Below are positions 28,132-38,109 of a DNA stretch of 64,000 nt, one piece after another. Source of the DNA: Streptomyces physcomitrii. GTDB lineage: Bacteria > Actinomycetota > Actinomycetes > Streptomycetales > Streptomycetaceae. Under the pieces are notes generated by a model. It was not told the origin of the DNA. It did no database searches and was given only the letters and a program-made list of their open reading frames with translations. The DNA lies in contig NZ_JAAWWP010000006.1 of assembly GCF_012273655.1 (NCBI RefSeq), forward strand, positions 1 through 64,000, in the 5' to 3' direction. A program made the translations under genes and the position numbers. Each line of letters begins with the position of its first letter. Position 1 is the stretch's first letter.

Positions 28132-30020
28132 GCGGGTTCCTCCAGTTCTTCGCGGGCCGCCTCGCCCGGCGCGGTCACGGTGGTGCTGGTGCTGGTGCTG
28201 GTGCTGGTGCTGGTGCTGGTGCTGGTGCGCGGGGTGGGCGGGGTGCCGGGTGCCCGTGTGTCGTCGCCGGGTCCCGTGGGGTCCTCGGGGCCGCGCGTCA
28301 CCACGGCGCGGTACCGGGAGTCCTGGTGCAGGAGGGCGCGGTGGCTGCCCGTGGCGGTCACCTTGCCCGCGTGCACCAGGACGACCTCGTCCGCGCGGTC
28401 GAGGAGCAGCGGCGAGGAGGTGAACACCACCGTGGTCCGGCCGGACCGGAGCGCGCGCAGCCCCTCGGCGATCCTGGCCTCGGTGTGCGAGTCGACCGCG
28501 GAGGTCGGCTCGTCCAGGACGAGCACCTCGGGATCGGTGAACAGCGAGCGGGCCAGGGCGAGCCGCTGGCGCTGGCCGCCGGAGAGGGACCGGCCGCGCT
28601 CGGTGAGGTGCGCCGCCATCGGCTCAGCGCCGTCGGCGGACTGCTGGGCCAGGGCGTCGAGTACGTCCGCGCACTCCGCCGCCGCCAGCGCCTCGGCCGT
28701 ACCGACCGTCCCGGAGGCGGGCACCGCGAGTACCTCGCGCAGTGTCCCCGAGAGGAGGACCGGGTCCTTGTCCTGGACGAGCACCAGGGTGCGGGCGGTC
28801 TCCAGTGAGAGATCGTCCAGCGGTACGGAGCCGAGCAGGACGGAGGGAGTGCTCCCGGCGTCCCGGGCGGCGTGGCCGCCGAGCCGGTCCGCCAGCCTCC
28901 CGGCGGCGTCCGGGTCCCCGCAGACCACGGCGGTCAGCCGGCCCTGCCGGGCGAGGAGACCGCTGACCGGGTCGTACAGATCGCCACGGGGGAGGGCGTC
29001 GGGACGGAGCCCGCCCGGGTCCGTGTCGCGGGTGAGCGCGAGGACCCGGGCGGCCCGCTTGGCGGAGGGCCGGGAGAAGGAGTACGCCATGGCGATCTCC
29101 TCGAAGTGGCGCAGCGGGAAGTTGAGCAGCGTCACCGCGCTGTACACGCCGACCAGTTCGCCGACCGAGATCCGCCCCTGCCGGGCCAGGTGGACGCCCT
29201 GCCAGACCACGGCGATCAGCAGCAGCCCCGGCAGGAGCACCTGGGCGGCGGCGATCAGCGACCACATCCGCGCGCTGCGCACGGCGGCTCCGCGCACCTC
29301 CTGGGAGGCGCCGCGGTACCGGTCGAGGAAGAGTTCCTCGCCGCCGATGCCGCGGAGGACCCGGAGTCCGGCGACGGTGTCGGAGGCCAGCTCGGTGGCG
29401 TATCCGGCCTTCTCCCGCTGGACGTCGGCGCGTCGGGTGGCCCTGGGAAGGAGCGGGAGCACGGCGAGCGCGACCACCGGGATGCCCAGGGCGACGATCC
29501 AGCCGAGGGAGGGTACCCAGACCACCAGGGCCACGCAGACGGTGAGGACCGTGAGGGCGGCGGCGCTGAAGCGGGAGAGCGCTTCGACGAACCAGCCGAT
29601 CTTCTCGACGTCCCCGGTGGAGACCGCGACCACCTCCCCGGCGGCGACCCGCCGGGTCAGCGCGGAGCCGAGCAGCGCCGTCTTGCGGGCGAGGAGCTGC
29701 TGGACGCGGGCGGCGGTGGTGATCCAGTTGGTGACGGCCCTGCGGTGCAGCATCGTGTCGCCGAGCGCGATGGCCCCGCCGAAGAGGAAGAGCAGGCACC
29801 CGGCGAGGGCGAGCCGGGCGCCGGAGCCGTCGAGGACGGCCTCGACCGCGTAGCCGGTCCCGTAGGACAGGGCCGCGATGGAGAGGAAGTGCAGCAGCCC
29901 CCAGCCCAGGGCCGCGAACTGGCCGCCGAGCTGCTGCCGTCCGAGCCACAGCAGGAAGCGCGGCCCCGAGCGTGCGTCCGGAGTACCGGGGTCGGCGAAG
30001 GGCAGGTCCTGGATGTTCAT
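28128..30020 (-). CDS. ABC exporter half (degenerate Walker A, intact signature)
   Basis: A 630-residue partner of the preceding gene with the same membrane-ATPase layout. Here the signature is canonical (LSGGQRQRLALARSL) and Walker B is VLVLDEPTS, but the Walker A position reads VVCGDPDAAGRLADR with no GKS/T, and the switch His is replaced (VFTSSPLL). The defects complement those of the partner. The C-terminus carries a (Ser-Thr)-type tail encoded by the hexanucleotide repeat at 28182-28229. ATG 30020 is the best start; the ribosome site is weak. Confidence 0.9.
28182..28229. repeat. Hexanucleotide tandem repeat (GGTGCT, 7 perfect units)
   Basis: Seven exact GGTGCT units (28182-28223) plus a near copy (GGTGCG). 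On the minus strand it encodes alternating Ser-Thr near the C-terminus of the ABC exporter half. Because the unit is 6 bp, copy-number change lengthens or shortens the tail without shifting the frame. Confidence 0.95.
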
Positions 30021-30284
30021 GAGGTCCCATGACTCGGAGAAGTGGGGGAGGCGGGAGCCGGGGCGCGACCGGGTGGTCGGCGGACGGCGGACGGGGCGCG
30101 GGCGGCACGGAAGGGGGAGCGGCCGGGCAGGGCGAGGTACGCCCACGAGGGGCCCGGGAACCGTGAAAGGTTCCCTGGGCGTGGTCACCCCGGGCAAACG
30201 GTTTTCCGCGGCGCGGCAAAGATTCGGCCGGGTACCGGGCGCCGGGGCGGGATCCGTACGGCGGGTCAGGAGGGTGGTGCGACG

Positions 30285-31034
30285 ATGGGGCGCATGCGGA
30301 ATGCGAGCGCGATACGAGGACTTGCCCTCGGCCTGAGCTGCGGGATCCTGAGTCTCGCGGTGACCGCCTGCGGCAGCGGCGAGGACACCGGTGCCCAGGG
30401 CGGCGAGGCGCGGCCGCGGGGTTCCGCCGCGAGCGGGGCGCCCGAGAGGGAGTTGACGAAGATCCCCGGTGTGGGGGACAGGCTGCAGAACAGGATCCCC
30501 GGCGCCAGCCGCCAGGTGGTCGCCGTGTACGGGGAGGGGCGCGACTCCGCGAAGGCGACCGTGGTGCTCTTCACCAAGCAGGGCAGGACCTGGGAGAAGA
30601 CCCGCAGCTGGCCCGCGCACAACGGCAAGAAGGGCTGGACGGACTCCCACCGGGAGGGCGACAAGCGCAGCCCGGTCGGCGTGTTCACGCTCAGCGACGC
30701 GGGCGGGGTGCTCCCGGACCCCGGCGCCCGTCTGCCGTACTCCGCCTCCGCCTCCTTCCAGGCACCGCACTACTGGGCCAAGTCGCACTGGCACGACTTC
30801 GACTACGTCATCGCCATCGACTACAACCGCGTCAAGGGCACCTCGCCGGGCGACCCGACCCGCCCCGAGGGCCAGTCGAAGGGCGGCAGCATCTGGCTGC
30901 ACATGGACCACGGCAGCGGTACCTCGGCCTGCGTCAGCCTCTCCAAGTCGGGGATGCGCCATCTGCTGCGCACCCTCGACCCGGAGCAGCACCCGGTGGT
31001 CGTGATGGGCGACAAGGCCCGCCTGGCGGCTTGA
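30285..31034 (+). CDS. L,D-transpeptidase-like lipoprotein
   Basis: A 249-residue exported protein with a lipoprotein signal (VTACGSG; Cys near residue 27) and a YkuD-like catalytic domain. The region IWLHMDHGSGTSACVSLSK supplies the conserved His and a Cys in place of the usual SHGCIRM motif, so cross-linking or carboxypeptidase activity on peptidoglycan is plausible but not certain. The ATG at 30285 has AGGAGGG 10 nt upstream. A short stem, GGGAACC-GTGAAA-GGTTCCC (30156-30175), lies in the leader. Confidence 0.8.
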   Translation: MGRMRNASAIRGLALGLSCGILSLAVTACGSGEDTGAQGGEARPRGSAASGAPERELTKIPGVGDRLQNRIPGASRQVVAVYGEGRDSAKATVVLFTKQGRTWEKTRSWPAHNGKKGWTDSHREGDKRSPVGVFTLSDAGGVLPDPGARLPYSASASFQAPHYWAKSHWHDFDYVIAIDYNRVKGTSPGDPTRPEGQSKGGSIWLHMDHGSGTSACVSLSKSGMRHLLRTLDPEQHPVVVMGDKARLAA

Positions 31035-31136
31035 ACCACCGGGCGGGGCAGACGACTTGGCGGGCACGCGCCACGAACACCGGCCCCGCGGGAGCCGATT
31101 CCGCCGTCACCGGCTCTGCGGTCATCGATCCTGCCG

Positions 31137-31628
31137 TCACCGGCCCCGCGGATGCCGCTCCGTCAGCCGTCCGGGGTCGCCCTCGAAGAGCGCGGTGAGC
31201 AGGCTGCCGAGCTGTTCGCGCTGCTCCGCGTCGAGCGGGGCGAGGATGTCCCCGGCCGCCGCGCGCCGGGCCCGGCGCAGTTCGCGCAGGGCGGCCAGGC
31301 CCTGTTCGGTCAGCTCGATACGGATCACCCGCCGGTTGGCGGGGTCCGGCGCCCTGCGCACCATGCCGTGTTCCTCCAGGCCGTCGACCAGGGTGGTCAC
31401 GGCCCGCGGCACCACCTCCAGGCGGGCGGCCAGATCCGCCATCCGCGGCGGGGAGTCGCAGTGCGCCAGGGTGCGCAGCAGCCGCGACTGGGCCGGGGTG
31501 ATGCCGATGCCGGAGGTGGCCAGCTGGCGTTTCTGGATGCGCTGCACCCGGCGGGTCAGGCGCAGCAGTTGCTCCGCGAGCAGTGCGTCGTCCGGGGGCG
31601 GGTCCGAGGGCGGCGTACCGGGTGTCAT
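31137..31628 (-). CDS. MarR-family repressor
   Basis: A 163-residue winged-helix protein: GITPAQSRLLRTLAHCDSP, the recognition region MADLAARLEVVPRAVTTLVDGLE and the wing DPANRRVIRIELTEQG are all present. It is divergent from an ABC multidrug-type exporter and shares with it the inverted repeat at 31653-31677, the classic arrangement of a ligand-released repressor controlling its own efflux pump. Confidence 0.92.
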   Translation of the reverse strand: MTPGTPPSDPPPDDALLAEQLLRLTRRVQRIQKRQLATSGIGITPAQSRLLRTLAHCDSPPRMADLAARLEVVPRAVTTLVDGLEEHGMVRRAPDPANRRVIRIELTEQGLAALRELRRARRAAAGDILAPLDAEQREQLGSLLTALFEGDPGRLTERHPRGR

Positions 31629-31652
31629 GGACGGACCATAGCAGGACCTTAT

Positions 31653-31677
31653 TCATTGTGAGCGAAGGTAACAATGA
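31653..31677. promoter_or_regulatory. MarR operator
   Basis: TCATTGT (31653-31659) and ACAATGA (31671-31677) are perfect inverted repeats separated by 11 bp, between the divergent MarR and ABC exporter genes and 25 bp before the MarR start. Confidence 0.7.
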
Positions 31678-31782
31678 GCTAGGCTCTCCATGCTGCCCTC
31701 GCCGAGGAGGCTCCCGGGGTCTTACCGGTGCGGGCGGAGTCCGGCGCCTCCGGCGCGTTCCGAGTCCTCTCCGCAGGAGCCC

Positions 31783-33600
31783 ATGCAACCCGAAACCCCT
31801 TCCGGCAAAGCCTCGCCCTCCGCGGCGCCCGAGCCGCCCCTGCCTCCCGAGCCGCGCCAGGTCCGCCGCATCCTGCGGCTCTTCCGCCCCTATCGGGGCC
31901 GGCTCGCCCTCGTCGGCCTGCTGGTCTGCGCGGCCTCGCTGGTCTCGGTGGCCACCCCCTTCCTGCTGAAGGAGATCCTCGACACCGCCATCCCGCAGCG
32001 CCGCACCGGCCTGCTCGGCCTGCTCGCCCTCGGGATGATCGCCAGTGCCCTGGTCACGAGCGTTTTCGGCGTACTGCAGACCCTGATCTCCACCACCGTC
32101 GGCCAGCGGGTCATGCACGATCTGCGCACCGCCGTCTACGACCGCCTCCAGCGCATGTCGCTCGCCTTCTTCACCCGGACCCGCACCGGCGAGGTCCAGT
32201 CCCGCATCGCCAGCGACATCGGCGGTATGCAGGCCACCGTCACCTCGACCGCGACCTCCCTGGTCTCCAACCTCACCAGCGTGGTGGCCACCCTGGTGGC
32301 GATGCTCGCCCTGGACTGGCGGCTGACCGCGGTCTCCCTGGTCCTGCTGCCGGTCTTCGTCGCGATCAGCAGGCGGGTCGGCAAGGAGCGCAAGCGGATC
32401 GCCACCCAGCGGCAGCAGCAGATGGCCGCCATGGCCGCGACGGTCACCGAGTCGCTCTCGGTCAGCGGCATCCTGCTCGGCCGCACCATGGGCCGGTCCG
32501 ACTCCCTTACCCGCGCCTTCGCCGAGGAGTCCGACCGCCTGGTCGACCTGGAGGTGAAGTCCAATATGGCGGGCCGCTGGCGGATGGCGGTCATCACCGT
32601 CGTCATGGCCGCGATGCCCGCGGTGATCTACTGGACGGCCGGGATCGCCCTGGCCCTCGGCGGGCCGGGCCTCTCGCTCGGCACCCTGGTCGCCTTCGTC
32701 TCCCTCCAGCAGGGCATGTTCCGGCCCGCGGTGAGCCTGCTCTCCACCGGCGTCCAGATCCAGACCTCGCTCGCCCTCTTCCAGCGCATCTTCGAGTACC
32801 TCGACCTCCCGCTGGACATCACCGAGCGCCCGGACCCCGTCCACCTGGACCGGATCAAGGGCGAAATCGCCTTCGAGGGCGTCGAGTTCACCTACGGGGA
32901 CCCGGGCGCCCCGCTGCTGAAGAACATCGACCTGAGGGTGCCCGCGGGCTCCAGCCTCGCCGTGGTCGGCGCCACCGGATCGGGCAAGTCCACCCTCGGC
33001 CACCTGGTCCCGAGGCTCTACGACGTCACCGGCGGCCGGGTCACCCTGGACGGCACCGACGTCCGCGAGCTGGACTTCGACACCCTGGCCAGGGCGGTGG
33101 GCGTGGTCGCCCAGGAGACCTACCTCTTCCACGCCTCGGTGGCCGAGAACCTGCGCTTCGCCCGGCCGGAGGCGAGCGACGAGGAACTGGTGGCCGCCGC
33201 CCGGGCCGCGCAGATCCACGAGCACATCGCCGGACTGCCGCAGGGGTACGAGACGGTCGTCGGCGAGCGCGGCCACCGCTTCTCGGGCGGTGAGAAGCAG
33301 CGGCTCGCGCTGGCCCGGACGATCCTGCGGGACCCGCCCGTCCTCATCCTGGACGAGGCCACCAGCGCGCTGGACACCCGTACCGAACAGGCCGTCCAGG
33401 AAGCGGTGGACGCGCTCTCGGCCGACCGCACCACGCTCACCATCGCGCACCGGCTGTCCACGGTGCGGGGCGCGGACCAGATCGTCGTCCTCGACCGCGG
33501 CCGTATCGCGGAAGTCGGCAGCCACGAGGAACTCCTCGCCCTGGACGGGCGGTACGCCTCACTCGTACGCCGGGATGAGCAACTGGAGGCTGCTTCGTAG
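31783..33600 (+). CDS. ABC multidrug-type exporter, homodimeric
   Basis: A 605-residue type I exporter with six membrane helices (about residues 40-330) and a C-terminal ATPase with all motifs intact: GATGSGKST, FSGGEKQRLALART, VLILDEATSALD and IAHRL. It should therefore work as a homodimer. ATG 31783 follows AGGAG by 4 nt. Regulation by the divergent MarR protein is inferred from the shared operator. Confidence 0.93.
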   Translation: MQPETPSGKASPSAAPEPPLPPEPRQVRRILRLFRPYRGRLALVGLLVCAASLVSVATPFLLKEILDTAIPQRRTGLLGLLALGMIASALVTSVFGVLQTLISTTVGQRVMHDLRTAVYDRLQRMSLAFFTRTRTGEVQSRIASDIGGMQATVTSTATSLVSNLTSVVATLVAMLALDWRLTAVSLVLLPVFVAISRRVGKERKRIATQRQQQMAAMAATVTESLSVSGILLGRTMGRSDSLTRAFAEESDRLVDLEVKSNMAGRWRMAVITVVMAAMPAVIYWTAGIALALGGPGLSLGTLVAFVSLQQGMFRPAVSLLSTGVQIQTSLALFQRIFEYLDLPLDITERPDPVHLDRIKGEIAFEGVEFTYGDPGAPLLKNIDLRVPAGSSLAVVGATGSGKSTLGHLVPRLYDVTGGRVTLDGTDVRELDFDTLARAVGVVAQETYLFHASVAENLRFARPEASDEELVAAARAAQIHEHIAGLPQGYETVVGERGHRFSGGEKQRLALARTILRDPPVLILDEATSALDTRTEQAVQEAVDALSADRTTLTIAHRLSTVRGADQIVVLDRGRIAEVGSHEELLALDGRYASLVRRDEQLEAAS

Positions 33601-33643
33601 GCAAATGCCCCAATTGCGGCGATGTGCGGGTTAGTTTGCCCGC

Positions 33644-34492
33644 ATGCAGACCAAGACCCGGTCACGAGGATCGCTCCGACTGACGCGCCGCGGCCGACTC
33701 GTCCTGCTGACCGCGGGAGTTCTGGTGACCGCGGCGGTGGTGGCGGTGTTCGCGCTGCTGCCCGAGGAGCCGGAGCGCCCCACGCGCCTGACGGTCGTCG
33801 AGGGCTGGCGCGCGGGCCAGGTCTACGCGGCAGTGGACAAGGCGCTGGGCGAGGAGAGCGGCACCACGAAGAAGGCGGCCCGCACCGCGCGACTGAAGCT
33901 GCCGAGCGAGGCGGGCGGCAATCCGGAGGGCTACCTCTTCCCGGCGACGTACCCGCTCGACAAGGACACCACCCCGGCCTCGCTGCTCTCCTACATGGTG
34001 AACACGGCCGAGGAGCGCCTGGGCGGGGACCGGTTGACGGCCGGGGCGGAGCGCAACGCGGTGAACCTCTACCAGACGGTCACCATCGCGAGCATGGTGC
34101 AGGCCGAGGCCGCGGGCGCCGCCGACATGGGGAAGGTGGCCCGGGTCATCTACAACCGGCTCGACCACGGGCTGCCGCTCCAGATGGACTCCACGCTCAA
34201 CTACGCCCTCGGACGCAGCGTCCTGGACACCACCCACCGGGACACCCGGATCAAGAGCCGCTACAACACCTATGCGCGGATGGGCCTGCCGCCCACCCCC
34301 ATCGGCAATCCCGGCAGCCAGGCGATGGCGGCGGCGCTCAACCCGCCCTCCGGCGACTGGCTGTACTTCGTGACCGTCAAGGACGGCGACACCCGCTTCA
34401 CCGCCGACTACCGCGAACAGCGGCGCAATGTCGCCGAGTTCAACCGCAACCGCAAGGCCGCCCGCGAGAGCGGGTCCGGAGCCGAGGGCTGA
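33644..34492 (+). CDS. Endolytic transglycosylase MltG-like
   Basis: A 282-residue protein with an N-terminal membrane anchor (VLLTAGVLVTAAVVAVFAL, about residues 20-39) and a YceG/MltG domain. The conserved catalytic region TIASMVQAEA and LPLQMDSTLNYALG are present, as is RYNTYARMGLPPTPIGNPG. It would cut nascent glycan strands outside the membrane. The domain is shorter than the main MltG of about 340 or more residues and lacks most of the LysM-like part, so this is probably a second copy. Confidence 0.9.
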   Translation: MQTKTRSRGSLRLTRRGRLVLLTAGVLVTAAVVAVFALLPEEPERPTRLTVVEGWRAGQVYAAVDKALGEESGTTKKAARTARLKLPSEAGGNPEGYLFPATYPLDKDTTPASLLSYMVNTAEERLGGDRLTAGAERNAVNLYQTVTIASMVQAEAAGAADMGKVARVIYNRLDHGLPLQMDSTLNYALGRSVLDTTHRDTRIKSRYNTYARMGLPPTPIGNPGSQAMAAALNPPSGDWLYFVTVKDGDTRFTADYREQRRNVAEFNRNRKAARESGSGAEG

Positions 34493-34499
34493 GCCCGCC

Positions 34500-35600
34500 T
34501 CAGCCCGCCGCGCGCGCCAGGTCCCGGCCGAGGAGCTGCCGGATCTCGCGCACCGCGGCCCGTCCCGCGCGGTTGGCGCCGATGGTGCTCGCGGAGGGCC
34601 CGTAGCCGACGAGGTGGATCCGCGGATCGGCGGCCGTGCGGGTGCCCGCCATCTCGATGCCCCCGCCGGGCCCGCGCAGCCGCAGCGGCGCGAGATGGTC
34701 GAGGGCGGCGCGGAAGCCGGTCGCCCACAGCAGGACGTCCGCCGCCACCCGGCTGCCGTCCGCCCACTCCACTCCGTCCGGTACGAGTCGGGCGAACATC
34801 GGCCGCCGGTCGAGCACCCCCTCGGCCCGGGCCCGGCGGACGGCGTCGGTCATCGGCAGCCCGGTCACCGAGACCACGCTGGCCGGCGGCAGTCCCTCCC
34901 GGACGCGCTCCTCGACCAGGGCGACGGCGGCCCGGCCGCTCTCCTGGTCGAAGGGCCCCTCGCGGAAGACCGGCGGTCTGCGCGTCACCCAGGTCGTCTC
35001 GGCCGCGTACGGGGCGATCTCCATCAGGTGCTGGGTGCCCGAGGCGCCGCCGCCGACCACCACGACCCGCAGCCCGGCGAACTCCTCGGGCCCGGCGTAC
35101 TGCGCGGTGTGCAACTGGCGGCCCCGGAAGCTCTCCTGGCCCGGATAGCGCGGCCAGAAGGGGCGGTCCCAGGTGCCGGTGGCGTTGATCAGCGCCCGCG
35201 CGGACCAGTTCCCCTCGGGGGACTCCACCCGCAGCCGCCCGCCCTCGCCCTCGCGCACCGCCCGCACGTCCACCGGGCGCCGCACCCGCAGCCCGAAGGA
35301 CTCCTCGTACGCGGCGAAATACTCGGCGACCACCTCGGCGGCGGGCCGCCGCGGGTCCACCCCGGTCAGCTCCCTGCCCGGCAGCGCGTGCAGCCCGTGC
35401 ACCTTGTCGAAGGTGAGCGAGGGCCAGCGGAACTGCCAGGCGCCGCCCGGGCCCGGGGCATGGTCGAGCACCACGAAGCCGGGGCCGGGCGTGAAGCCGG
35501 TGCGGCGCAGGTGGTAGGCGCTGGACAGCCCCGCCTGCCCCGCGCCGACGACCACCACGTCCGTCTCCTGCGGCGGCTGCTGACTCAGGGTTCCGTTCAC
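34500..35600 (-). CDS. FAD/NADPH-dependent flavin monooxygenase
   Basis: A 366-residue YUCCA/FMO-like oxidoreductase. The FAD fingerprint is VVVVGAGQAGLSSAYHL (residue 15 on), the NADPH Rossmann motif is VVVVGGGASGTQ near residue 170, and DVLLWATGFRAAL is the conserved FMO/BVMO ATG region. The family motif FxGxxxHT appears as FRGRQLHTAQY. Substrate unknown. It ends 7 bp from the MltG-like gene (convergent). Confidence 0.88.
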   Translation of the reverse strand: MNGTLSQQPPQETDVVVVGAGQAGLSSAYHLRRTGFTPGPGFVVLDHAPGPGGAWQFRWPSLTFDKVHGLHALPGRELTGVDPRRPAAEVVAEYFAAYEESFGLRVRRPVDVRAVREGEGGRLRVESPEGNWSARALINATGTWDRPFWPRYPGQESFRGRQLHTAQYAGPEEFAGLRVVVVGGGASGTQHLMEIAPYAAETTWVTRRPPVFREGPFDQESGRAAVALVEERVREGLPPASVVSVTGLPMTDAVRRARAEGVLDRRPMFARLVPDGVEWADGSRVAADVLLWATGFRAALDHLAPLRLRGPGGGIEMAGTRTAADPRIHLVGYGPSASTIGANRAGRAAVREIRQLLGRDLARAAG

Positions 35601-35727
35601 GCCCGTGCAACGGCTCGGGCGCCCGGGATCTTCCCGGCCCGGGGCTCAGGGGGGCGCGCCCGGCGGGGCGGCCCCGGCGGGAACGCGGGATCGGCGTCCG
35701 CCCGAGGCCGGTCGGCGTCCGCTCGCC

Positions 35728-35780
35728 GAGCCGGCCCGCCCGCCGAGACCGGCCCGCCCGCCGAGACCGGCCCGCCTGCG
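35728..35780. repeat. 17-18 bp tandem repeat, three copies
   Basis: GAGACCGGCCCGCCCGCC-type units follow one another at 35728, 35745 and 35763 with slight decay in the first and third. They lie in the 244-bp gap between the flavin monooxygenase and ssuD genes. CGCCGGTCAGCGTCC also occurs twice nearby (35819-35852). No gene is seen here. Confidence 0.8.
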
Positions 35781-35844
35781 GAGACGGATCCGCGAGCGGG
35801 CGCTGACCGGTCCGCCCGCGCCGGTCAGCGTCCCATCGCGCCGG

Positions 35845-37008
35845 TCAGCGTCCGCTCGCGACGAGCAGCGGTGCGTCGGCCGCCGCGGCCCCGCCGTCCC
35901 GCGACGCGAGCAGCCCCCGCGCCCGCAGCTCCGGGATGACGCCCTCGCCGAACCAGTACGCCTCCTCCAGGTGCGGATAGCCGGAGAGCACGAAGTGCTC
36001 CACGCCGAGCGCGTGGTACTCCTCGATCAGGGTGGCCACCTCGGCATGGCTGCCGACCAGGGCGGTGCCCGCCCCGCCGCGCACCAGGCCCACGCCCGCC
36101 CACAGGTTCGGATGGATCTCCAGCTTGTCCCGCGAGCCCCCGTGCAGCGCCAGCATGCGCTGCTGGCCGACCGACTCGCTCTTGCCGAGCGCGGCCTGGG
36201 CGGCGGCCACGGTGTCCGCGTCGAGGTCGTCGAGCAGCCGGTTCGCGGTGGCCCAGGCCTCGGCGGCGGAATCGCGCGAGATGGTGTGCAGCCGGATGCC
36301 GAACCGCACGGTGCGGCCCTCCCGCTCGGCCAGCGAACGGATCCAGTCGATCTTCTGCTTCACCTGTGCGGGCGGCTCGCCCCAGGTCAGATAGACATCC
36401 GTGTGCCGGGCGGCGACCGGTCCCGCGGCGGGGGAGGAGCCGCCGAAGAACACCTGCGGCAGCGGGTCCGGCGGCAGCGCCGTCAGCCCGCCCTCGACCT
36501 GGTAGTGCTCACCCTGGAAGTCGAAGGGCCGCCCCGACCACACCCCGCGCACGACGGACAGGAACTCGTCGGTGCGCGCGTACCGGTGATCGTGGCCGAG
36601 ATGGTCGCCGAACCGCTTCTGCTCCGTGGCGTCCCCGCCGGTGACCACATTGAGCAGCAGCCGCCCGCGGGTGATCCGCTGGTACGTGGACGCCATCTGC
36701 GCGGCCAGTACGGGCGAGAGCACCCCCGGCCGGAAGGCGACGAGGAACTTCAGCCGCTCGGTGTGCTGGGCCAGGGCGACCGTGGTGAGCCAGGCGTCCT
36801 CGCACCAGGTCCCGGTGGGCGTGAGCACCGCCTCGAAGCCGACCTGCTCGGCGGCCTTCGCGATCTGGGTGAGGTAGTCGATGTCGGGGGCGCGCACCCC
36901 GCTGAGCTGGCCGGTGCGGGTGATGCCGCCGTCGGTGTAGGCGTGCCGGTCGACGAGGGTGCGCCCGTCGCCGCCGGTCGGCAGGAACCAGTGCAGGTGA
37001 ACCGTCAT
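35845..37008 (-). CDS. ssuD: FMNH2-dependent alkanesulfonate monooxygenase
   Basis: A 387-residue luciferase-like TIM-barrel enzyme that releases sulfite from alkanesulfonates using reduced FMN from a separate reductase. Seen: HWFLPTGGDGRTL at the N-terminus, FEAVLTPTGTWCEDAW, LKFLVAFRPG, LLLNVVTGGD, YPHLEEAYWFGEGVIP. It is the last gene of the operon, 2 bp after ssuA. No SsuE-type FMN reductase is in the window. Confidence 0.95.
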   Translation of the reverse strand: MTVHLHWFLPTGGDGRTLVDRHAYTDGGITRTGQLSGVRAPDIDYLTQIAKAAEQVGFEAVLTPTGTWCEDAWLTTVALAQHTERLKFLVAFRPGVLSPVLAAQMASTYQRITRGRLLLNVVTGGDATEQKRFGDHLGHDHRYARTDEFLSVVRGVWSGRPFDFQGEHYQVEGGLTALPPDPLPQVFFGGSSPAAGPVAARHTDVYLTWGEPPAQVKQKIDWIRSLAEREGRTVRFGIRLHTISRDSAAEAWATANRLLDDLDADTVAAAQAALGKSESVGQQRMLALHGGSRDKLEIHPNLWAGVGLVRGGAGTALVGSHAEVATLIEEYHALGVEHFVLSGYPHLEEAYWFGEGVIPELRARGLLASRDGGAAAADAPLLVASGR

Positions 37009-37010
37009 GG

Positions 37011-38039
37011 TCAGGACTCCTCGGTGCCGCGGGGCGCGGTGGTGGACGGGGGCAGCTCGCCGTTGTAGCGGGTGTCGACGAGATCGGCGAAGGAGAACCG
37101 GCGCGGGATCAGCTTCAGCCGGGCGAAGGTGTCCGCGATCTCCTGCTCGGAGGCGACGGCCTGCTTGTCGACCGCGACCGGAAGGGCCGTCGACTGGGTC
37201 CGCTTCACCGAGGCCAGCGCCACCTCGTACGGCAGCCCGGTGTCCTTCGCCCAGACCTTGGCCCACTCCTCGGGGTGCTCGGCGACCCAGGCCTGGGCCC
37301 GCCGCAGCCGCTGCACATAGTCGCCGATGACCTTGGACTTCTTCTTGTCCGCGAGGGCCTCGGGCGCCGCGACCTGGAAGCCGAGCCCGTTGACCTTGCC
37401 CTCCCCGGTGGTGAGCACCCGGCCCTGTTCGCTCTCCAGTATCTGCGAGGTGTACGGGTCCCACACCGCCCAGGCCTCGACCTTGCCGGAGCTGAAGGCG
37501 GCCAGGGCGTCCGCGGGCTGGAGGTACTTGACCTCGACGTCCTTCAGGGTGAGCCCGGCGCTCTTCAGCGAGGCGACCAGCTGGTAGTGCGCCGAGGAAC
37601 CCTGCGCCACCGCCACCGACTTGCCCTTGAGGTCGGTGACCTTCTTCAGCGGCGAGTCCTTGCCGACCAGGATCGTGTCGCCCTCGGAGGCGCTGTGGGT
37701 GGCCGCCACCACCTTGATCTTGGAGCCCGCGCCGCCCGCGAAGACCGGCGGGGTGTTGCCCACCGCGCCGATGTCCACGGCCTTGGCGTTCACCGCTTCG
37801 AGCAGCGGCGGACCGGAGGTGAAGGTCGACCAGCGGATCTTGTAGTCCAGGTCGTCCAGTTCGCCCGCCGCCCGCAGCACGGCCTCCGAACCTCCCTTCT
37901 GGTCCCCGACGTCGAGCGTGACGGAGCCCTTTCCGTCGGTTCCGCCGCCACCCGTGGAGCCGGCCGAGGAGGAGCCCGAGCAGGCGGCGAGCAGCAGGGC
38001 GAGGGGGAGCAGCAGGGCAGGCGCGGCGGTTCGGCGCAT
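37011..38039 (-). CDS. ssuA: Aliphatic sulfonate-binding lipoprotein
   Basis: A 342-residue solute-binding protein. The lipobox LAAC puts the anchored Cys at residue 20, followed by a Ser/Gly linker. The domain (LDVGDQKGGSEAVLRAAG, VDIGAVGNTPPVFA, VAVAQGSSAHYQL) is characteristic of the SsuA/TauA family. It hands sulfonates to SsuC/SsuB, which are encoded immediately upstream. Confidence 0.93.
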   Translation of the reverse strand: MRRTAAPALLLPLALLLAACSGSSSAGSTGGGGTDGKGSVTLDVGDQKGGSEAVLRAAGELDDLDYKIRWSTFTSGPPLLEAVNAKAVDIGAVGNTPPVFAGGAGSKIKVVAATHSASEGDTILVGKDSPLKKVTDLKGKSVAVAQGSSAHYQLVASLKSAGLTLKDVEVKYLQPADALAAFSSGKVEAWAVWDPYTSQILESEQGRVLTTGEGKVNGLGFQVAAPEALADKKKSKVIGDYVQRLRRAQAWVAEHPEEWAKVWAKDTGLPYEVALASVKRTQSTALPVAVDKQAVASEQEIADTFARLKLIPRRFSFADLVDTRYNGELPPSTTAPRGTEES

Positions 38040-38109
38040 GAGGGTGTCCGTTCGGGTCGTTCGGTGTGCGGAGTGGGGTGGGGTGGGGTGGGAGTGCGTG
38101 GGCGGGCGG

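Noticed and set aside
38084..38099. GGGGT repeats upstream of ssuB
   Set aside because: A very short run with no coding or structural context; treated as simple sequence.
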